23,310 nt of DNA from Campylobacteraceae bacterium (GCA_027079365.1 JALWVW010000077.1:1-23310), one strand, 5' to 3'; shown: positions 1 through 7,305, numbered from the stretch's first letter. Notes: generated by a model not told the origin, from the letters alone. Numbers and translations are program-made.

Positions 1-139
1 AGGTCAGCCTGTCTGCCCCATACTGCGTCGTAGCGATCCGTAGCTCTGGCGTGAGCTCCAGTGCCCCCAGCATCGTAGCAAAATAGGGATGCTCCAGCAT
101 CAGCTTTGCTTTGGCTTTGGAGAGTTGCGCTACAGACAT
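1..139 (-). CDS. VWA-like / putative metallopeptidase protein, N-terminal part only
   Basis: An ATG at 137-139 (minus) opens a frame that runs off the window edge after 46 codons. The residues read MSVAQLSKAKAKLMLEHPYF and continue with ATMLGALELTPELR. The pattern (basic helix, then a hydrophobic EHPYFATML stretch, then a short LEL segment) resembles the N-terminus of the DUF2201 / VWA-like putative metallopeptidase family, whose genes commonly follow a MoxR-type AAA+ ATPase. The start lies three bases beyond the stop of the MoxR gene, so the two are surely co-transcribed. In such pairs the ATPase is thought to act as a chaperone-like remodeller of the VWA protein. No VWA MIDAS motif can be seen because that part lies outside the window, so the call rests on the short N-terminus and the neighbour. 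Confidence 0.6.
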   Translation of the reverse strand, partial: MSVAQLSKAKAKLMLEHPYFATMLGALELTPELRIATTQYGADRLT

Positions 140-142
140 GCC

Positions 143-1144
143 CTACTCCAACAGATAGGCAAACGCCTCTACCCAGGTTTCCCACTGTGCAGCACGCTCG
201 ACAGGGATGCCGTTGAGCTGCATATCTTTGACCAGCATGACAGAGAACTCTTTGGGCAGGGTCATCGCAAACCGTAGGGCATGCTCCAGTGCCTCTGTAG
301 CATCACTGCTTTTGAGACGGCTGATGATCCCAGAGATGAGAGCAAAGAGCAGTGGCTGATCTTCTGCTACCTCTACAGCCTCGCCTCGAAGCAGTGCATC
401 GATATCAGGCAGACGATCCATGACTTTGCGAAATGCCATGAATGCTGTGGCAGACTCTGCACCTACCGCGCCTCCGATCACTTCCAGCAGCTGTGTTTTG
501 GGCAGCTTTGCGTCCAGTATCCCACTGACATACTCCCAGGAGCGTGGTGTGGGGAAACTCTTGTGCCCGGCAGTAGGATCAAAAGCAAATAGACGCTCTC
601 TGTCATAGTGCAAAAAAGCGATCACACTGCTGTCGATATAGGCACTATACGCCCACTGCTGCCACTCCTCAAACCCTACCTCCATCTCTAGATGCACAAA
701 GCGGTTTGCCAATGCAGGAGGCATACGGTAAACCACTCCTCTGTCACTCTCATGGTTGCCCGCTGCGACGATACTCCAGCCTTCAGGCAGCGTATAGTCA
801 CCTACCTTGCGATCAAGTACCAACTGATAGGCAGAGGCCTGCACCGAAGGGGGTGCTGCATTGATCTCATCGAGGAAGAGTATCCCTCTGGAGTCAGGGT
901 CTTTAGGCAGAAAGTTGGGGGATGCCCAGACGGCTTCATGGGAATCTTTGTCAAAAAAAGGAATACCTTTTAGATCGGTAGGATCCAGCAGGGAGAGACG
1001 CAGATCCGTGCACTCCAGCCCCCGCTCCTGGGCGATCTGACGAATGATCGAGGATTTTCCGATCCCCGGACTCCCCCAGACAAAGACAGGGATACGCGAT
1101 GCGATCAATCCCTCCAGACTCCGCTTTAGTACTTCTGCTTTCAT
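143..1144 (-). CDS. MoxR-family AAA+ ATPase
   Basis: A 333-residue AAA+ ATPase. Walker A is GSPGIGKSS at residues 24-32, Walker B is ILFLDEINAA at 88-97 with the catalytic DE pair, and a sensor-1 stretch with the key Asn is AAGNHESD at 127-134; an arginine-finger-like PPALANRF follows. These are hallmarks of the MoxR/YifB-like AAA_5 group, ATP-driven remodelling factors that usually work with VWA-domain proteins to mature or insert cofactors into partner complexes. The start ATG overlaps the TGA of the upstream repeat-protein gene (ATGA), and a VWA-like gene starts three bases after its stop, so it sits in the middle of a translationally coupled operon. The substrate cannot be told from the sequence. 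Confidence 0.9.
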   Translation of the reverse strand: MKAEVLKRSLEGLIASRIPVFVWGSPGIGKSSIIRQIAQERGLECTDLRLSLLDPTDLKGIPFFDKDSHEAVWASPNFLPKDPDSRGILFLDEINAAPPSVQASAYQLVLDRKVGDYTLPEGWSIVAAGNHESDRGVVYRMPPALANRFVHLEMEVGFEEWQQWAYSAYIDSSVIAFLHYDRERLFAFDPTAGHKSFPTPRSWEYVSGILDAKLPKTQLLEVIGGAVGAESATAFMAFRKVMDRLPDIDALLRGEAVEVAEDQPLLFALISGIISRLKSSDATEALEHALRFAMTLPKEFSVMLVKDMQLNGIPVERAAQWETWVEAFAYLLE

Positions 1145-2502
1145 AGTCCCAATCCTTTCAAAATACTTTTACCATAGGTTTCATTCTCTGCCAGTATCCG
1201 CACCAGTGAAGTGTCCAGCTGAAACTGCCTTAGCCAGTAGAGATCCACCGAAGGGTTGGCTGCCAGGCAGCGGTTTAGTGTGCGTTCTTCTCTCTCACAA
1301 AGGCTATCCAGTATCTCTCTAGGCGTGGAGGGGTTGGCAGCCAGTGCCGCGATGATTTCTGGCTGCTCTTGTCTATACAGCTCCCAGGCCATACGCTCAT
1401 CCAGCGCCGAATTAGAGGCCAGTGCAGCAGCGATATCCTCACCATGTCTGTGGTACAGCAGCTCTTGATACTCTGCTGCTACTGCCCCATTGGCGGCCAG
1501 TACCCTGTCCAATGCTTCATGCTCCAGTGCCAATAGCTGTGGCAGGTACTTGGCGATGCTCCCATTAGCTCCGATATAGGCGATCTGTGGATGCAAGATC
1601 ACCTGCTCCAGTCTCCTGAGATCTATAGGCTGGTAGCTTAGTAAGCTCTGCTGCACTGCCACATCCTCCTCCAAAAGTTTCCCAAAGAGACTCTCAGGCA
1701 GCAGTGCATTGTGTGCCATCATCTGTTTGGTCTGGGTATCTGCTCTCTGATAGATACGCTCAAGATCCTCCGCCAAGAGCGCAGAATTGGATGCCAAAAA
1801 GTAGTCGATACTCGGGTCATTGTAAGCCAGTAGCTTTCGAATGGTAGCGGTAGCAATATGGGGATTGAAAGCAACGGCTTCTTTGAGATTTTTAGGCTTT
1901 TTCTGCTCATAGCGGCTGGTTTTGATCTCATGATTAGGCATCGTCAGGATTGCTTCGAGTACCTTGGGATCACTACTGTCTTTGGCGATGATCATTACTG
2001 TAGTCGGGGCATAGACCATCGCAGGATCTCTAAAACCATCCGGACGAAAGAACCGTTTGACAAAGCTGATTGTCACATCTCTGTTCTCATCTCGCTCATG
2101 TATCCCTTCTCCTCCCCAGTCAAACATCTCAAAGAGCTTGAGGAAAAAGTGATCCTCAAAGGCTTCATTGCCCAACAATCGCTGAACTCGATCCTGATCT
2201 TGTGAGAGCTTGAGAGACATGAGCAGGGTTTGGGGTTTGAGGTGCTGCGTGTAGTAGCGCTCGAACTGCTCCAGTGTCACATCCGGTATACCAGCATCAT
2301 AGAGATCATAGGAAATCTGCTCTTCCTGGGGCGTCAGTAGTGAGCTGAGCACCAGCAGTGCCACTTCCTGCCCCTCATAGCGATCGGCATAGACCATCCC
2401 CTGCTCTTCCAGAAAAAAGCACAGTTCCTCAGGGGTGAAGTGGGTCACCCTGCCCAAAAACAGAACCGTACCGCCGGGATGTGCATGTAAAATCTTTTTC
2501 AT
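1141..2502 (-). CDS. BRCT-like plus leucine-rich-variant-type helical repeat protein
   Basis: A protein of about 453 residues without a named family that I can assign securely. Residues of roughly 10-85 look BRCT-like: a beta strand with Gly (TVLFLGRV), an EELCFFLEEQG helix, and a closing GIPDVTLEQF. The C-terminal half carries about nine degenerate units of 21-25 residues built around [A/L]A-x-N (FNPHI, ASNSALL, AHNALLP, AANGAV, ASNSALD, AANPSTP, AANPSVD, AENETY), like the leucine-rich repeat variant (LRV) fold, a right-handed helical solenoid. This suggests a protein- or nucleic-acid-binding scaffold for the MoxR ATPase encoded next to it, whose gene overlaps by ATGA. A TTG at 2518-2520 would add six residues; I chose the ATG at 2500-2502, but neither has a strong ribosome site. 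Function is unknown; the domain calls are by eye. Confidence 0.75.
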   Translation of the reverse strand: MKKILHAHPGGTVLFLGRVTHFTPEELCFFLEEQGMVYADRYEGQEVALLVLSSLLTPQEEQISYDLYDAGIPDVTLEQFERYYTQHLKPQTLLMSLKLSQDQDRVQRLLGNEAFEDHFFLKLFEMFDWGGEGIHERDENRDVTISFVKRFFRPDGFRDPAMVYAPTTVMIIAKDSSDPKVLEAILTMPNHEIKTSRYEQKKPKNLKEAVAFNPHIATATIRKLLAYNDPSIDYFLASNSALLAEDLERIYQRADTQTKQMMAHNALLPESLFGKLLEEDVAVQQSLLSYQPIDLRRLEQVILHPQIAYIGANGSIAKYLPQLLALEHEALDRVLAANGAVAAEYQELLYHRHGEDIAAALASNSALDERMAWELYRQEQPEIIAALAANPSTPREILDSLCEREERTLNRCLAANPSVDLYWLRQFQLDTSLVRILAENETYGKSILKGLGL

Positions 2503-2540
2503 AGCAGTGATACTATCCAAAAAAGACTAAAAATGTCCTA

Positions 2541-3119
2541 TTAGAAGGAGGGAGGCGTAATAATACTGATATAGCTTGCTTTCTGGTCGGTTTTGTTTTC
2601 GATCTTGTGTGGGGTTTTGGGGTTGAAGCGGATCGTATCTCCCTCTTCCAGGCGGTAGCACTTCTCACCTACCTTGACAGAGATGGTACCGCTGGTCACC
2701 ATATCGATCTCCTCTCCTCCTCTGGTATGTGGAAGTAGTTCATCCGTCTCTCTGTGTGGCTCCATCTCTACCAGGACAAACTCCACATCACCCTGTAGGT
2801 CAGGTACCAGTAGCTCACACTTGTAGAGGGGGTCAGGGAAAGAGATCTTTTTGCGCGCCTCTTTGCGCACGATCAGCTGTGACTCTCTTGTGCCTACCTG
2901 ATGCATCTCATTCTCGTCTGCAAACAGTGAAGCGATCGTCGTATTGAGTACTTTGGCGATCTTTCTCAGTGTCTCTACAGAACCCTGCGTCGAACCGTTC
3001 TCCAGTTGAGACAACATACCCGAAGATATCCCCGCCTTTTGGGCGAGCAGTTTGGCACTGATGCCCATACCGTGCCTGATACGCTTGATCTTCTCGCCTA
3101 CATGAAATATCTCTTCCAT
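2541..3119 (-). CDS. XRE-family HTH regulator with C-terminal cupin domain
   Basis: A 192-residue regulator. Residues of about 8-68 form an XRE/Cro-type helix-turn-helix (GEKIKRIRHGMGIS, then LAQKAGISSGMLSQLENG). Residues of about 115-190 form a cupin_2 beta barrel (PHTRGGEEIDMV, LEEGDTIRFNP, TPHKIEN) that would bind a small effector. This architecture is that of PuuR-like regulators of amine and amino-acid metabolism. I chose the ATG at 3117-3119 because AAGGGG lies 8 bases upstream; the frame stays open for 50 more codons through the AT-rich control region, but that is not coding in character. The gene is divergent from ald across 121 bases with inverted repeats, so it probably controls ald and itself. 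The repeat-protein/MoxR genes follow about 20-40 bases downstream on the same strand. Confidence 0.88.
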   Translation of the reverse strand: MEEIFHVGEKIKRIRHGMGISAKLLAQKAGISSGMLSQLENGSTQGSVETLRKIAKVLNTTIASLFADENEMHQVGTRESQLIVRKEARKKISFPDPLYKCELLVPDLQGDVEFVLVEMEPHRETDELLPHTRGGEEIDMVTSGTISVKVGEKCYRLEEGDTIRFNPKTPHKIENKTDQKASYISIITPPSF

Positions 3120-3145
3120 TGTCTCTACCCCTTTCGTAAAATGAC

Positions 3146-3151
3146 AGTATA
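3146..3151 (-). promoter_or_regulatory. Probable -10 box of the XRE/cupin gene
   Basis: TATACT on the minus strand (five of six bases of the sigma-70 consensus), about 27 bases upstream of the regulator's start codon. No clear -35 box is present; the region upstream is a run of A/T, which is usual in Campylobacterota promoters. The 19-base palindrome at 3155-3173 lies just upstream of this -10, where a bound repressor would block polymerase. Confidence 0.5.
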
Positions 3152-3154
3152 ACA

Positions 3155-3173
3155 TATTTAATATTATTAAATA
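3155..3173. promoter_or_regulatory. Perfect palindrome, candidate operator
   Basis: TATTTAAT and ATTAAATA are exact reverse complements separated by ATT. The repeat sits in the spacer of the minus-strand promoter and upstream of the ald promoter, where an autoregulating XRE dimer would bind. It is A/T only, so chance palindromy in an AT-rich stretch is the main alternative. Confidence 0.45.
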
Positions 3174-3177
3174 AACC

Positions 3178-3206
3178 TTGCAATATTTGTCTAAATATGT
3201 TAGTAT
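3178..3206 (+). promoter_or_regulatory. Candidate ald promoter with embedded inverted repeat
   Basis: A -35-like TTGCAA (3178-3183) and a -10-like TAGTAT (3201-3206) are 17 bases apart, about 35 bases before the ald start codon. Between them lies a second inverted repeat, ATATTT-GTCT-AAATAT (3183-3198). AAAGGATC provides the ald ribosome site 6 bases before the ATG. The arrangement fits repression of ald by the divergently encoded regulator, but the boxes are only partial consensus matches. Confidence 0.4.
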
Positions 3207-3240
3207 GTTTAAATAGTTTAATAAAATTAAAGGATCTAAG

Positions 3241-4347
3241 ATGACTGTAGGATTACTCAAAGAGATCAAGGTACATGAATACCGAGTGGGACTTACCCCT
3301 GAGTGTGTGGGTGCTTATGTCGATGCGGGACACCGGGTACTGGTGGAGACTTCTGCTGGGCATGGTGCCGGATTTGAGGATGAGGCGTATGTAGCAGAGG
3401 GTGCTGAGATCATAGATAGCAAGCAGCGGCTCTTTGATGAAGCAGATATGATCATCAAGGTCAAGGAACCTCTGCCCGGAGAGTATGATTTTTTCAGAGA
3501 AGGACAGATCCTCTATACCTATCTGCATCTAGCGGCTGACGAGCTTCAGGCCAAGGCACTGATGGAAAAAGGGGTCAAAGCGGTCGCTTATGAGACGATC
3601 ACGGATGACAGTGGACACCTGCCCTGCCTCGTGCCCATGAGCGAGATCGCCGGTAGGCTTGCCACACAGGAGGGTGCCAAATACCTGGAGAAGCCTTTTG
3701 GTGGCAGAGGGGTGCTACTCGGTGGTGTACCGGGTGTACAACGAGGCAATGTTGTGATCATTGGTGGCGGTATCGTAGGACTCAATGCCTGCAAGATCGC
3801 GGCAGGCATGGGTGCCAATGTCACGATTCTGGATATCTCTGCACAGAGACTGGCCTATCTGGATGATATCTTCGGATCACGGATCACCACTCTCTACTCT
3901 ACCCGAAGCAATATCCTCAAGAGCATCAAGGAGGCAGACCTACTGATCGGTGCGGTACTCATCCCCGGTGCTGTGGCTCCCAAGTTGATCTCCAAAGAGG
4001 ATCTCAAACTCATGAAAAAGGGCTCCGTCATCGTCGATGTTGCCATCGATCAGGGCGGCTGCTTCGAGACCAGCCATGCCACCTACCATGACAATCCCAC
4101 CTATGTGGTAGAGGATATCGTCCACTACTGCGTCGCCAATATGCCTGGTGCCGTCTCACTCACCTCTACAATGGCATTGACTTCCAATACCCTCAGCTAT
4201 GGTCTGGAAATCGCCAACAAAGGTCTGGAGACTGCCTGCAAGGAGAATCAAAATATCATGCATGGACTCAATATCTATGATGGAAAATGCACCAATGAAG
4301 CTGTGGCTAAAAGTCTGGGATTGAAGTATTGGGAACCGAAGTTTTAG
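3241..4347 (+). CDS. ald: Alanine dehydrogenase
   Basis: A 368-residue cytoplasmic NAD-dependent enzyme converting L-alanine plus water to pyruvate, ammonia and NADH, and the reverse. Length matches the family (about 360-375). The residues known from the family fall at their usual numbers: Arg15 in EYRVGLTP, Lys75 in KVKEP and His96 in YLHLAA. A Rossmann motif VIIGGGIVGLNA follows near residue 175, and VDVAIDQGG contains the expected catalytic Asp. The ATG has AGGA 6 bases upstream. It is one of two plus-strand genes in the window and is divergent from an XRE/cupin regulator, suggesting control by an amino acid or related effector. It probably links alanine use or synthesis to ammonium assimilation. 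No intrinsic terminator follows, only a REP-like hairpin. Confidence 0.96.
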   Translation: MTVGLLKEIKVHEYRVGLTPECVGAYVDAGHRVLVETSAGHGAGFEDEAYVAEGAEIIDSKQRLFDEADMIIKVKEPLPGEYDFFREGQILYTYLHLAADELQAKALMEKGVKAVAYETITDDSGHLPCLVPMSEIAGRLATQEGAKYLEKPFGGRGVLLGGVPGVQRGNVVIIGGGIVGLNACKIAAGMGANVTILDISAQRLAYLDDIFGSRITTLYSTRSNILKSIKEADLLIGAVLIPGAVAPKLISKEDLKLMKKGSVIVDVAIDQGGCFETSHATYHDNPTYVVEDIVHYCVANMPGAVSLTSTMALTSNTLSYGLEIANKGLETACKENQNIMHGLNIYDGKCTNEAVAKSLGLKYWEPKF

Positions 4348-4351
4348 ACTA

Positions 4352-4377
4352 GTCGGGATGAGGGCATCCCGACCTAC
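4352..4377 (-). repeat. Solitary REP-like element (REP8)
   Basis: Read on the minus strand: GTAG, then a perfect 9-base stem GTCGGGATG / CATCCCGAC with loop CCCT. The GTAG head and CCCT loop match REP elements around the transposase at 18450-18929, although the stem sequence differs. It lies just after the ald stop, and its TAG doubles as the stop codon of the broken small gene on the minus strand. No T-run follows on the ald side, so I prefer a REP over an intrinsic terminator. Confidence 0.65.
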
Positions 4378-4639
4378 CGTTGCCATATTATTTTAAACTT
4401 TAAATAATATAACCCTGCCATTAAAATGAAATAGATTCCTAATACACCAATATAGAACATTTTGTTTGCATGTAGTCTATATTGGGAAATTGCTACTCCT
4501 ACAATAGGAACAAGCCAAACCAATAAAATATATTTAGGTTTCTCTTCGTCAAGAAGATAGGCTTCGTCTTTCTTTATTTGATTGTGCGTATAGAAATTTA
4601 ATACTATTATTGCTATGGGTAAAAATAAAGTTCAAACAT
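4374..4639 (-). pseudogene. Small two- or three-helix membrane protein gene broken by a one-base frameshift
   Basis: An ATG at 4637-4639 with GAAGG 8 bases upstream starts MFELYFYP and then hits TAG. If the run of five T (4621-4625 on the complement) had one more T, the frame would continue as MFELYFLPIAIIVLNFYTHN and on to a TAG at 4374-4376, giving about 88 residues. The restored protein has an N-terminal hydrophobic helix, a charged linker (QIKKDEAYLLDEEKPK), two more hydrophobic stretches (ILLVWLVPIVGVAI and MFYIGVLGIYFILMAGLYY) and a basic tail. The WLVPIVG segment recalls the PLDc_N-type short membrane domain, but I cannot assign a function. The stretch is clearly more AT-rich than its neighbours. 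It could be a true pseudogene, a phase-variable homopolymer switch, or a sequencing error. Confidence 0.6.
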
Positions 4640-4705
4640 TTAGACAACCTTCGTTTGGACAGCTATAGAAATACTTCTGAACCGTTCCCCTCCATCTAGA
4701 GACTA

Positions 4706-4727
4706 TGCAAAATCTTATGCTTTTGCA
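4706..4727. repeat. Short inverted repeat downstream of the deacylase gene
   Basis: TGCAAAA and TTTTGCA flank an 8-base loop, 15 bases after the stop of the minus-strand deacylase gene. It could help end that transcript, but the stem is AT-rich and no T-run follows. The rest of 4640-4741 shows nothing that I can name beyond the ribosome site of the broken small gene. Confidence 0.3.
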
Positions 4728-4741
4728 AGTCAAGTGAAGAT

Positions 4742-5797
4742 TCAATAAGAAGCCAAACGATAATCAAAACCACCATGCTCCTGCTGCTGTGGTACTATCG
4801 ACTCCATAAAATAGCAAAGGCAGTCTTGACGAATCACCCGTTCATCCAGCGTGATCATCGATGGCATGATGGGCTTTTTGAGCTTGATCTTGTTGCTTTC
4901 GACTACAAAGTATCGCTCAAAGTGGTCTACACCCTCATCATCAAAGGCATGAAATCTCGCCTCTGATCCCTCTGCTATATAGGCAAACACCGTACCGGCA
5001 GGCAGCTCACTGAAATTATCCTTCTCCAGCTCCGGCAAGAGCCGTATATCCACATCTTCGCGATCAAATCCGAAACTGTAGGCATCAGGGATTGTCACGC
5101 GTGCTGTCGTGTGGTAGACGGTACTCTCTTGATGAATGGCATGTTGGGGAAATGCCGACAGATGCAGCATCGAATCCACAAACTCCGCTGCATGGGCAAA
5201 CCCCTGCTCCAGATGCGGTTTGCCGCACTCCACAGTGACGGCAGGACAGTGGGCTGCCATCGCCATTGACTGGACACCTTTTGGCGTCTCGAAGTAGACC
5301 ACAGTACGAGCAAAGAGTGACGCCAGATAGAGCGAATCTGCATCCAGCGCATTGACGCATCCATAATAGGGATTTTTTCCGGTATTGTTGTGAATATCTA
5401 TACTGGCAAAAGGCTTGTGGGCTGCCACCTTGGTGACCACCTTGGCGACCATTTTTCCTTCAGCAGTATCCGTCTCAGTGCCTAGAGGCCAGATACGGTT
5501 GTAGTCAGGCTGCCCATCGAGACGGCGCATGCCTACTCTGGCAGCAGAGACATTACCAAAAAAAACAATTAACGAGCGAGGCAAGGGATGAGTCTGATAC
5601 TTCTGGAGGATGCGCTGGATAGCAAACAGTCCCGTGTCTTCATTGCCGTGCAGCAGCACCGTCACAAAGAGTGGCGCTTCATGGTGTCCCTCCAGATACA
5701 ACAGTGTAGGATTAGGAAACACCATATGCAGTGCCTTGGCGTCCTTGATCTCCAGCAGTGCTGCTGGCACCTCATATATTTCGTCCAGTTGAATCAT
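4742..5797 (-). CDS. Succinylglutamate desuccinylase / aspartoacylase-like M14 metallohydrolase
   Basis: A 351-residue zinc hydrolase of the AstE/AspA branch of the M14 carboxypeptidase fold. Zinc ligands are visible as His50 and Glu53 in LLHGNEDTG and His136 in SIDIHNNTGKNP; the likely catalytic Glu190 lies in AVTVECGKP. Family members cleave an amide bond on an acylated amino acid or short peptide; the substrate here cannot be read from sequence. I chose the ATG at 5795-5797 because it forms an ATGA overlap with the TGA of the upstream ligase gene; a TTG four codons earlier is possible. The coupling with a GCS2-type ligase suggests making and breaking of a gamma-glutamyl or similar amide. 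The C-terminal 140 residues form a beta-rich extension. Confidence 0.85.
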   Translation of the reverse strand: MIQLDEIYEVPAALLEIKDAKALHMVFPNPTLLYLEGHHEAPLFVTVLLHGNEDTGLFAIQRILQKYQTHPLPRSLIVFFGNVSAARVGMRRLDGQPDYNRIWPLGTETDTAEGKMVAKVVTKVAAHKPFASIDIHNNTGKNPYYGCVNALDADSLYLASLFARTVVYFETPKGVQSMAMAAHCPAVTVECGKPHLEQGFAHAAEFVDSMLHLSAFPQHAIHQESTVYHTTARVTIPDAYSFGFDREDVDIRLLPELEKDNFSELPAGTVFAYIAEGSEARFHAFDDEGVDHFERYFVVESNKIKLKKPIMPSMITLDERVIRQDCLCYFMESIVPQQQEHGGFDYRLASY

Positions 5798-7209
5798 GTT
5801 ATCTTCCAAGTATGCACAGGATTACCCTCTTGCTGGTGCTGCCAATAGGCCTGAGTCAGACGCTCCATATCCTCACCGTATCGTGCAAGATATGCCAGCT
5901 GCCACGCTGCACCATTCTGTCCCGTCCGTACCCTGTCCTCGACAATAGAGAGGTAATACTCGCTGTCTTTTGGATCGATTCTCAGCTCCTCAAGTCCTTC
6001 TTTGGCCAGAGGAAGCAGCTGCTCCAGGATGAGCTGACGCACAGGAAGCTGTTTTCCTTGCCATCGCACCCTGCTCCCCAGCCCTTCACGTGCTGCTGCA
6101 TAGAAATTTTCTGTTGCTGTGTCAAAGTCGCAGGCAAATTCTCCTGCCTCACAGGCCTCAGCCAACTTCACCTCCAAGCCATAGTAAAACGCAGCATTGG
6201 CAAGCATATCGACCAGTGTAGGCCCCGAAGGCATCACGCGATGCTCGATACGAAAATGCGGCGTCCCGTCCTCATCAAATCCTACCAGCGGGCGGTTCCA
6301 ACGCCAAATCGTACCATTATGGAGCTGCAGATGCTGAAACATCCCCGCCTCGCTGTCAAACTGTATAGGCAGAAGTATATCGTATTTTTCCAGATTTTCT
6401 CTAAAACATTCCATGATGCTCTCTCGGACAAAACCACTGCCAAACGAGACCCGTTTGAGTCCCTCTCCGGTGTCTACCGACTGCTCAAAGAGTGGGATGC
6501 GGGTCTCATGCCACAGCTGCTTGCCAAACAGCAGCGGTGCATTGGCAGAGAGTGCCATTGTCGCCGCTGAAGCCAGGATAGAGGCATTGTAGTAGTGGTG
6601 TGCCTTGTCGAAGGGTACTTGTGTATGGATCTGAAAAGAAGTGGTGGCTGACTCCATCATCATCGAACTATGCGAGAGTGTCAGATGTGCCTTGTCAGAA
6701 GCAATATCCAGTACGATGTCTCTACCGTGTCGCTCTCGGAGTATCTGTTCATTCAGTGCATGGTAGCGTTTCATCGGAGACATATTGGCGATACAGAGAT
6801 CGGACTGTTTTAGCGTAGGAAGTGTACCGATATTCAAGAGTCGGATATCCATCTCCTCTGTCACAGTCGTGGCACGACGACAGAGTGCATGCATCTCCTT
6901 CAGAAAGTCATGAAAGACCCCATCTTGTAGCGGCAAGGGTGTATTGTTGAGCTCGAAATTGAAGGTCGCCAGCTCATAGGTTGCCAGTTCGTTGTCAAAC
7001 CGCTCCAGAAAAGAAACATTTTCCCCCACCGGACGCATCCTCTTGTCCAGGAGCCATGATTCTATCTCAAAACCCCCTACAGGCGGATGCCCAGAGCACT
7101 TACCTGATCGATAACATGCCTCTAGCAACACAGTCTCCTGAGCCAAGCGCGCTGAAAAGCGCGACCATGCCTCTGCTGTAAAATGTGTATGTTTTATCTC
7201 AGTTCCCAT
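5794..7209 (-). CDS. GCS2-type glutamate-cysteine-ligase-like amide ligase
   Basis: A 471-residue protein of the glutamate-cysteine ligase family 2 (GCS2, glutamine-synthetase-like fold). Typical features are GGFEIESWLLD near residue 46 (ATP/metal-binding Glu residues), TFNFELNNTPLPL near 90, ATTSFQIHTQVPF near 195, and HFRIEHRVMPSGPT near 325. The family joins the gamma-carboxylate of glutamate to an amine using ATP; true GshA activity is possible, but homologues beside deacylases may make other gamma-glutamyl compounds. The start is the ATG at 7207-7209 (MGTEIKHTHF); no Shine-Dalgarno is seen, but TATACT lies 7 bases before it, so a leaderless transcript is conceivable. A further ATG at 7249-7251 would add 14 unlikely residues. 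Its TGA overlaps the start of the M14 hydrolase gene. Confidence 0.85.
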   Translation of the reverse strand: MGTEIKHTHFTAEAWSRFSARLAQETVLLEACYRSGKCSGHPPVGGFEIESWLLDKRMRPVGENVSFLERFDNELATYELATFNFELNNTPLPLQDGVFHDFLKEMHALCRRATTVTEEMDIRLLNIGTLPTLKQSDLCIANMSPMKRYHALNEQILRERHGRDIVLDIASDKAHLTLSHSSMMMESATTSFQIHTQVPFDKAHHYYNASILASAATMALSANAPLLFGKQLWHETRIPLFEQSVDTGEGLKRVSFGSGFVRESIMECFRENLEKYDILLPIQFDSEAGMFQHLQLHNGTIWRWNRPLVGFDEDGTPHFRIEHRVMPSGPTLVDMLANAAFYYGLEVKLAEACEAGEFACDFDTATENFYAAAREGLGSRVRWQGKQLPVRQLILEQLLPLAKEGLEELRIDPKDSEYYLSIVEDRVRTGQNGAAWQLAYLARYGEDMERLTQAYWQHQQEGNPVHTWKIT

Positions 7210-7260
7210 AGGAATAGTATAGCATGCTAGGCTTATAACACCGTAAGCCATTATGGCTCG

Positions 7261-7305
7261 TTCTGCCCGTCCTGAGGTCACGCAAAAACCTCTGGACGGG
7301 CAGAA
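7261..7305. repeat. Long imperfect hairpin between the oxidase and ligase genes
   Basis: Two perfect 12-base arms, TTCTGCCCGTCC and GGACGGGCAGAA, then a single T-T mismatch and a 5-base inner stem GAGGT/ACCTC around a 9-base loop. It lies 13 bases after the stop of the oxidase gene and 50 bases before the ligase start, all on the minus strand. It may terminate or protect the upstream transcript; no T-run follows, so a classical intrinsic terminator is not clear. Two smaller inverted repeats lie beside it: AGCCAT-T-ATGGCT at 7246-7258 and GGCTTA/TAAGCC at 7230-7249. Confidence 0.6.

Noticed and set aside
3120..3269. N-terminal extension of the XRE regulator by 50 residues
   Set aside because: It would cover the AT-rich divergent promoter region and overlap ald; a good ribosome site precedes the internal ATG at 3119.
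4352..4377. Intrinsic terminator of ald
   Set aside because: The stem is perfect, but no T-run follows, and GTAG head plus CCCT loop match the REP family. It may still attenuate transcription.
5758..6570. Long plus-strand open frame (270 codons)
   Set aside because: Antisense to the well-supported GCS2-type gene; composition is Cys- and His-rich without domains or a ribosome site.
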